From: Cyanobacteria bacterium SIG30
Lineage (GTDB): Bacteria; Cyanobacteriota; Vampirovibrionia; Gastranaerophilales; Gastranaerophilaceae
DNA length: 64,000 nt
NCBI GenBank assembly: GCA_015152475.1
Contig: SUTW01000003.1
Location: forward strand, 62,001 to 126,000
Reading direction: 5' to 3'
The translations under genes were made by a program, and so were the position numbers. This document shows, piece after piece, positions 60,969 through 64,000 of this stretch. The notes beneath the pieces are model-generated. The model was given only the letters and a program-made list of their open reading frames with translations. It was not told where the DNA came from and did not search any database. Numbering within the stretch: the first letter of the stretch is position 1; each line of letters begins with the position of its first letter.

Positions 60969-61253
60969 CTACTTAACTTCTGAAAACATAGTTCTGATGA
61001 TGTTTTCATTTAATTTGATTTGTCTTTTGAATTCAACAATTTTATCTGCTGGTAAATTCATTTTTTGGTTAATCATATAACCTTCTCTGAAACCTTTAAC
61101 ATCATAAGCAAGTTTTTTTCTGCCTAATTTTTCGGTATCAAGAACACTACCGCCTAAGCTTGCAACAGATTGTTCAATTTTAGCAATAACTTTATCTGCT
61201 TCGTCTAAATCAACGTTAGGCTTAACGATAGTAAATAATTCGTACTTTTTCAT
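60969..61253 (-). CDS. rpsF: 30S ribosomal protein S6
   Basis: The 94-residue protein has the S6 fold and motifs KYELFTIVKPN, LGRKKLAYDVKGFREGYMI and the final LNENIIRTMF. AAGGAG precedes the ATG. It is the first gene of the rpsF-ssb-rpsR operon, driven by the promoter at 61288-61316. Confidence 0.97.
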   Translation of the reverse strand: MKKYELFTIVKPNVDLDEADKVIAKIEQSVASLGGSVLDTEKLGRKKLAYDVKGFREGYMINQKMNLPADKIVEFKRQIKLNENIIRTMFSEVK

Positions 61254-61287
61254 CTTGTCTCCTTACTGACTATTTGTGTATGTTAAG

Positions 61288-61316
61288 AATGTATCACAAA
61301 CATTTTTTGAAAACAA
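61288..61316 (-). promoter_or_regulatory. Promoter of the rpsF-ssb-rpsR operon
   Basis: TTGTTT (61311-61316) and TACATT (61288-61293) with a 17-base spacer on the minus strand. The leader is about 30 bases and ends in AAGGAG. Confidence 0.6.
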
Positions 61317-61354
61317 GAGAAAAAGGGCTCAAAAACACTTTAATTTAAGTAATA

Positions 61355-61780
61355 TTAAGACTTTTTAAATTTTTGCATTACTTTTTCAAAAACTTCTGTA
61401 TATTTAGTTTTAAGAAAATTAAATGCTGTTACTTCTTTCTCACCAATAAAATCAGCAAATTTAGCAAAAAGTCCTTTGTAATCTTGTTTTAAGCCTTTTG
61501 TTTTATCAAAACCTGCAGGAACAATATCTTTAAGGAATTTTCCTCTTATTTTTGGAGCAAAACCTATAGCTGCAGCAACAACAAGAGCACCTAATAAAAC
61601 TTTTTTCACTGTCTTACCAGTAGATTTTACATTCGCATTATGGATTGTTGAGTCAACAACCATTTTGTTTGCATTTTGCACGTCTTCCATAGAACCGGCT
61701 GGTAAAGCAACTTTTTGTGGCTGCGGAATACCCGCTGCTCTATACATATTAGCTTGACTTAAACCTTGAATTGGACACAT
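61355..61780 (-). CDS. Small membrane-anchored protein of unknown function
   Basis: The 141-residue protein starts MCPIQGLSQANMYRAAGIPQPQ without a signal peptide. It has one hydrophobic helix in the middle (VLLGALVVAAAIGFAP, about 61-76) and a basic, helical C-terminal half. The N-terminal part is polar and Asn/Gln/Ala-rich. A strong AGGAGG lies before the ATG. I do not recognise a family; the layout resembles other small lineage-specific proteins here. Confidence 0.65.
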   Translation of the reverse strand: MCPIQGLSQANMYRAAGIPQPQKVALPAGSMEDVQNANKMVVDSTIHNANVKSTGKTVKKVLLGALVVAAAIGFAPKIRGKFLKDIVPAGFDKTKGLKQDYKGLFAKFADFIGEKEVTAFNFLKTKYTEVFEKVMQKFKKS

Positions 61781-61868
61781 AACAACCTCCTAGATTTGCA
61801 AGATAATAAAACATCTAAATCCAAAAAATTGCCTAAATTATCCAAAAAAGTTCAAATTTTTAAAAAAC

Positions 61869-62591
61869 TTAATCTTCTTTTTTTACTTTAAATTCTTCAG
61901 GAGCATCTTCACGTTCCGGATTCCATCTTTGAAGACCCATTTGTTTTCTAACAAGACCAATTCCAACGTGCACACGCCATTCATCCATTCTAAGTTGTGC
62001 GGCAATAATTTTGTGACAACCTATAGGTGGAGTTGGAAGCAAAGGCTCATAAAGATTTTTAATAGCAGTTAACTGATCTAAAGTAAGAGCCAATTTTCTT
62101 TTTGGATAAGTGATTTTTGGAAGCATCATTTTTTGTCTAATTAAATTAATGCCAAAGAACACTTTTTTAGGTTCTATTGAAAGTTGTGCCCCAATCACTT
62201 CATGCGCATCATGGTTTGGTAAAGGCAACATCTTTTTATATAATGCTTCAATTTGTTCAATTTGTTCTTTACTTAAAAGTAATTGTTTTGGTTTTTTAGG
62301 GGCAGGTTTTCTAGATCCCTTGTTAAAAGGTTTATTTCCGAAATTTCTATTGTTTGGTTTATTAAATCTGTTATTTTGGTATGGACGATTTTCTCTGTTT
62401 TGTTGAGGTTTTCTATAATTTTCATTATCTGAACCAGCACTATAACTTCTTGGATAAACAGGTGCTTGAGGTGCTTCTGTGTCAGGAGAAGTTGTTGTTC
62501 TGTCTGGATACAAACAAGCAGGACATATCACCCTTTTTGGATTTTTTGTTTCAAATTCTTTGCCACATTTTGTGCATTTGTTAATATACAT
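61869..62591 (-). CDS. Zinc-ribbon protein with a duplicated helical domain
   Basis: The 240-residue protein has an N-terminal zinc ribbon (CTKCGKEF..CPAC), then a disordered linker rich in Arg, Asn, Pro and Tyr (about 30-100), and two copies of a ~55-residue helical unit. The copies share the pattern LSKEQIEQIEALYKKMLPLP / LTLDQLTAIKNLYEPLLPTP and IGAQLSIEPKKVFFGINLIRQKM / IAAQLRMDEWRVHVGIGLVRKQM. The basic linker and helix-turn-helix look of the repeats suggest nucleic acid binding, perhaps RNA. No known family is recognised. AAAGGA precedes the ATG. Confidence 0.75.
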   Translation of the reverse strand: MYINKCTKCGKEFETKNPKRVICPACLYPDRTTTSPDTEAPQAPVYPRSYSAGSDNENYRKPQQNRENRPYQNNRFNKPNNRNFGNKPFNKGSRKPAPKKPKQLLLSKEQIEQIEALYKKMLPLPNHDAHEVIGAQLSIEPKKVFFGINLIRQKMMLPKITYPKRKLALTLDQLTAIKNLYEPLLPTPPIGCHKIIAAQLRMDEWRVHVGIGLVRKQMGLQRWNPEREDAPEEFKVKKED

Positions 62592-62730
62592 AGAAATTTC
62601 CTTTTAAAGTAATTCCCCGTTCTAAATAGTTGGTTAAGTAATTTTCTCTATAAGCAAAACACAAAAGGAAAATTACAAGTATTATTCTATAATTAAAAAA
62701 GATTTATGGCAAGTATTTTCTTAAAAAAAC

Positions 62731-64000
62731 TTAATTATTTACTATTTTGAGCATAATATCTTTTGGATAAATTTCATCAATAACGCCATTTCTTGCTGAA
62801 ATCACACAAAATTCAACTATTTGACCTTCCTGTACATTGAGTTCACTAAATGGAATACACAAATCAAACACTTCGTCATAAATATATTCTATATTTTTTG
62901 AAATTTTGAGCGACCACAAAAAGTTTGAAAAAGACTCTGAAAATCTTGAATTTAAAATTTGTTCTTTTCCAAAAGCGAATTTTATTTCATAGTTAAACTG
63001 ATTATTCAAAATAGGCGGTGCATAAGTTGTTTTATTTGACAACATAATAGGGGCACCTGTATAATCATCGGTTTTAAAATAAATATATAATTCATTAAAA
63101 ATAGATTCTCTATATGTCTTTACGTTTTCTTTGTTTATGTCAAATCTAAAATATAAGTTTTCGTCATCACAACCATAACAAATACCTTTAATTGTCTTAT
63201 TGCTTGAAAAAGTTGGGCTGTCTGCCAAATAAATATAACCTGCATCAGACCAATCTTCTTCAGCAGTTGAAGAAAGACCAGTTAATTTTGGTGTAAATTT
63301 TTTGCGCGGATGTCTAACTGGCTTACCAATTATTGAAATTAGAGGCACACTCAATTCTTTTGGAAGCGGAAAACCCATTAAATTATAAGCATTTTTTAAA
63401 TGATTTCTAAACAACAAATCAAAAATATGGTCCTTGCCAGAATCATTTGGTTCGCCATACCACCAGAACCAATCACTTCCTTGCGCGATATAAACCTCTT
63501 CCATTATTTTCTTGTTTAGTTCTTCATCATTAGAAGTTGCCATAAACCTTGCAATATCATCTTTTGTTTTACTTAAATACATCCAAGCAAGATTCTTAAC
63601 AGGTTCCCCAATCCAAAGATTAAAGTTTCTGTTTATCCAAGAACCACTTGCAATATTATCAAGTTTTACAGATTTTTTATTTTCAAGATATTCACCTATC
63701 AAAACAGTATTTAAAGTAGGGTCGCTATCGATTAAACCATATAAAATTGACAGAAATTCATCACCGTCATTTTCATAAGCTTCCCAACAGTTTTCCCCGT
63801 CCATTGCAATAGTTAAAATATGTTCGCTTTTTGGTGAATTTTGTAATTTGTCCTGAACTGTCTTAATTTTTTCGTATAAATCATTAGCAGCAATTTGCGC
63901 CTCGTAATTTCCGTATCCAAAACTAATTAAATTTGCAATAAATGAATCAGAAAAAAGAATATTTGTTTTCATTTTCTTGTCAGATTTTAATTTATAATGA
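62731..64000 (-). CDS. Glycoside hydrolase family 57 protein, C-terminal part (5' end outside the window)
   Basis: The frame stays open through the right edge (nine more codons before the internal ATG at 63972), so the N-terminal catalytic half lies outside. The visible 422 residues show the GH57 pattern ILFSDSFIANLISFGYGNYEAQIAANDLYEKI (equivalent to the FRDhxLSDlIGF segment), LTIAMDGENCWEAYENDGDEFL and GSDWFWWYGEPNDSGKDHIFDLLFRNHL, then a beta-rich C-terminal domain. GH57 enzymes include alpha-amylases and glucan branching enzymes; alpha-glucan or glycogen metabolism is likely, but the exact reaction cannot be fixed without the other half. Confidence 0.85.
   Translation of the reverse strand, partial: HYKLKSDKKMKTNILFSDSFIANLISFGYGNYEAQIAANDLYEKIKTVQDKLQNSPKSEHILTIAMDGENCWEAYENDGDEFLSILYGLIDSDPTLNTVLIGEYLENKKSVKLDNIASGSWINRNFNLWIGEPVKNLAWMYLSKTKDDIARFMATSNDEELNKKIMEEVYIAQGSDWFWWYGEPNDSGKDHIFDLLFRNHLKNAYNLMGFPLPKELSVPLISIIGKPVRHPRKKFTPKLTGLSSTAEEDWSDAGYIYLADSPTFSSNKTIKGICYGCDDENLYFRFDINKENVKTYRESIFNELYIYFKTDDYTGAPIMLSNKTTYAPPILNNQFNYEIKFAFGKEQILNSRFSESFSNFLWSLKISKNIEYIYDEVFDLCIPFSELNVQEGQIVEFCVISARNGVIDEIYPKDIMLKIVNN

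Noticed and set aside
63972-63972. ATG at 63972 as the true start of the GH57 gene
   Set aside because: The frame is open beyond it to the window edge and the first visible residues match an internal GH57 segment, so the gene is cut by the edge.
1-64000. tRNA, rRNA, insertion sequence or prophage genes
   Set aside because: Reading both strands I found no tRNA-like T-loop/acceptor patterns, transposases, integrases or phage structural genes. A tRNA search tool could overrule this for tRNAs.

Overview
The window is a 64 kb piece of an AT-rich bacterial chromosome, densely packed with genes on both strands and free of rRNA, tRNA, CRISPR or insertion sequences that I can see. Several features suggest a non-photosynthetic relative of Cyanobacteria, most likely a gut Gastranaerophilales (Vampirovibrionia/Melainabacteria). 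These are a long RecG with an extra N-terminal region of the cyanobacterial type, type IV pilin-like proteins of the style common in that group, short proteins with N-terminal NFKG/TFSGK tags, and an anaerobic fermentative metabolism. The taxonomic call is inference, not proof.

Layout. 1-8180 is a minus-strand block: priA (cut by the edge), polA, a lipoprotein, pnp, then an isocitrate dehydrogenase/aconitase-type pair. 8220-16413 is a plus block: tyrA, an LptF/G permease, a DnaJ-like protein, a metalloprotease-like protein, a CHASE2 adenylate cyclase and recG. 16416-23107 holds a membrane protein, rpsO, a PurD-like protein, yidD, two tandem prepilin genes with poly-G tracts, and gatA. 23145-28094 is an accessory stretch: yraN, two RelA/SpoT-fold proteins, a 47-residue membrane peptide and a 756-residue repeat protein. 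28203-32309 contains recF, a PfkB kinase, rqcP, a FliA/WhiG-type sigma factor and zinc-ribbon proteins.

32417-43377 is a complete de novo pyrimidine operon (leader peptide, attenuator, pyrK-D-E-B-C-F, carA-carB) followed by two WYL-type regulators. 43430-51546 carries pckA, TPR proteins, nagZ, birA and the Na+-pumping oxaloacetate decarboxylase oadGAB. Together PckA and OadGAB link PEP, oxaloacetate and pyruvate to a sodium gradient, and BirA supplies the biotin. 51634-54284 is a one-carbon operon (core MetE-like methyltransferase, CooC-like ATPase, FolD). The rest holds a GT9 glycosyltransferase, a ribbon-helix-helix regulator with an odd repeat-rich 3' region, comM, proS, the rpsF-ssb-rpsR operon, small lineage-specific proteins and the C-terminal part of a GH57 enzyme.

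Most notable observations. (1) The two tandem pilin genes carry G11 and G9 tracts in the leader-peptide codons; the first is in frame and the second is off by one base, the expected state of a phase-variable pair. (2) CarA has lost its glutaminase catalytic residues, so carbamoyl phosphate is probably made from free ammonia. (3) Ten start codons lie exactly six bases after a TANNNT -10 box with no Shine-Dalgarno sequence, pointing to systematic leaderless transcription. (4) The pyr operon begins with such a leaderless 17-codon leader ORF whose stop codon sits in the loop of an attenuator. (5) Two tandem RelA/SpoT-fold proteins form an unusual family with an insert in the synthetase domain.
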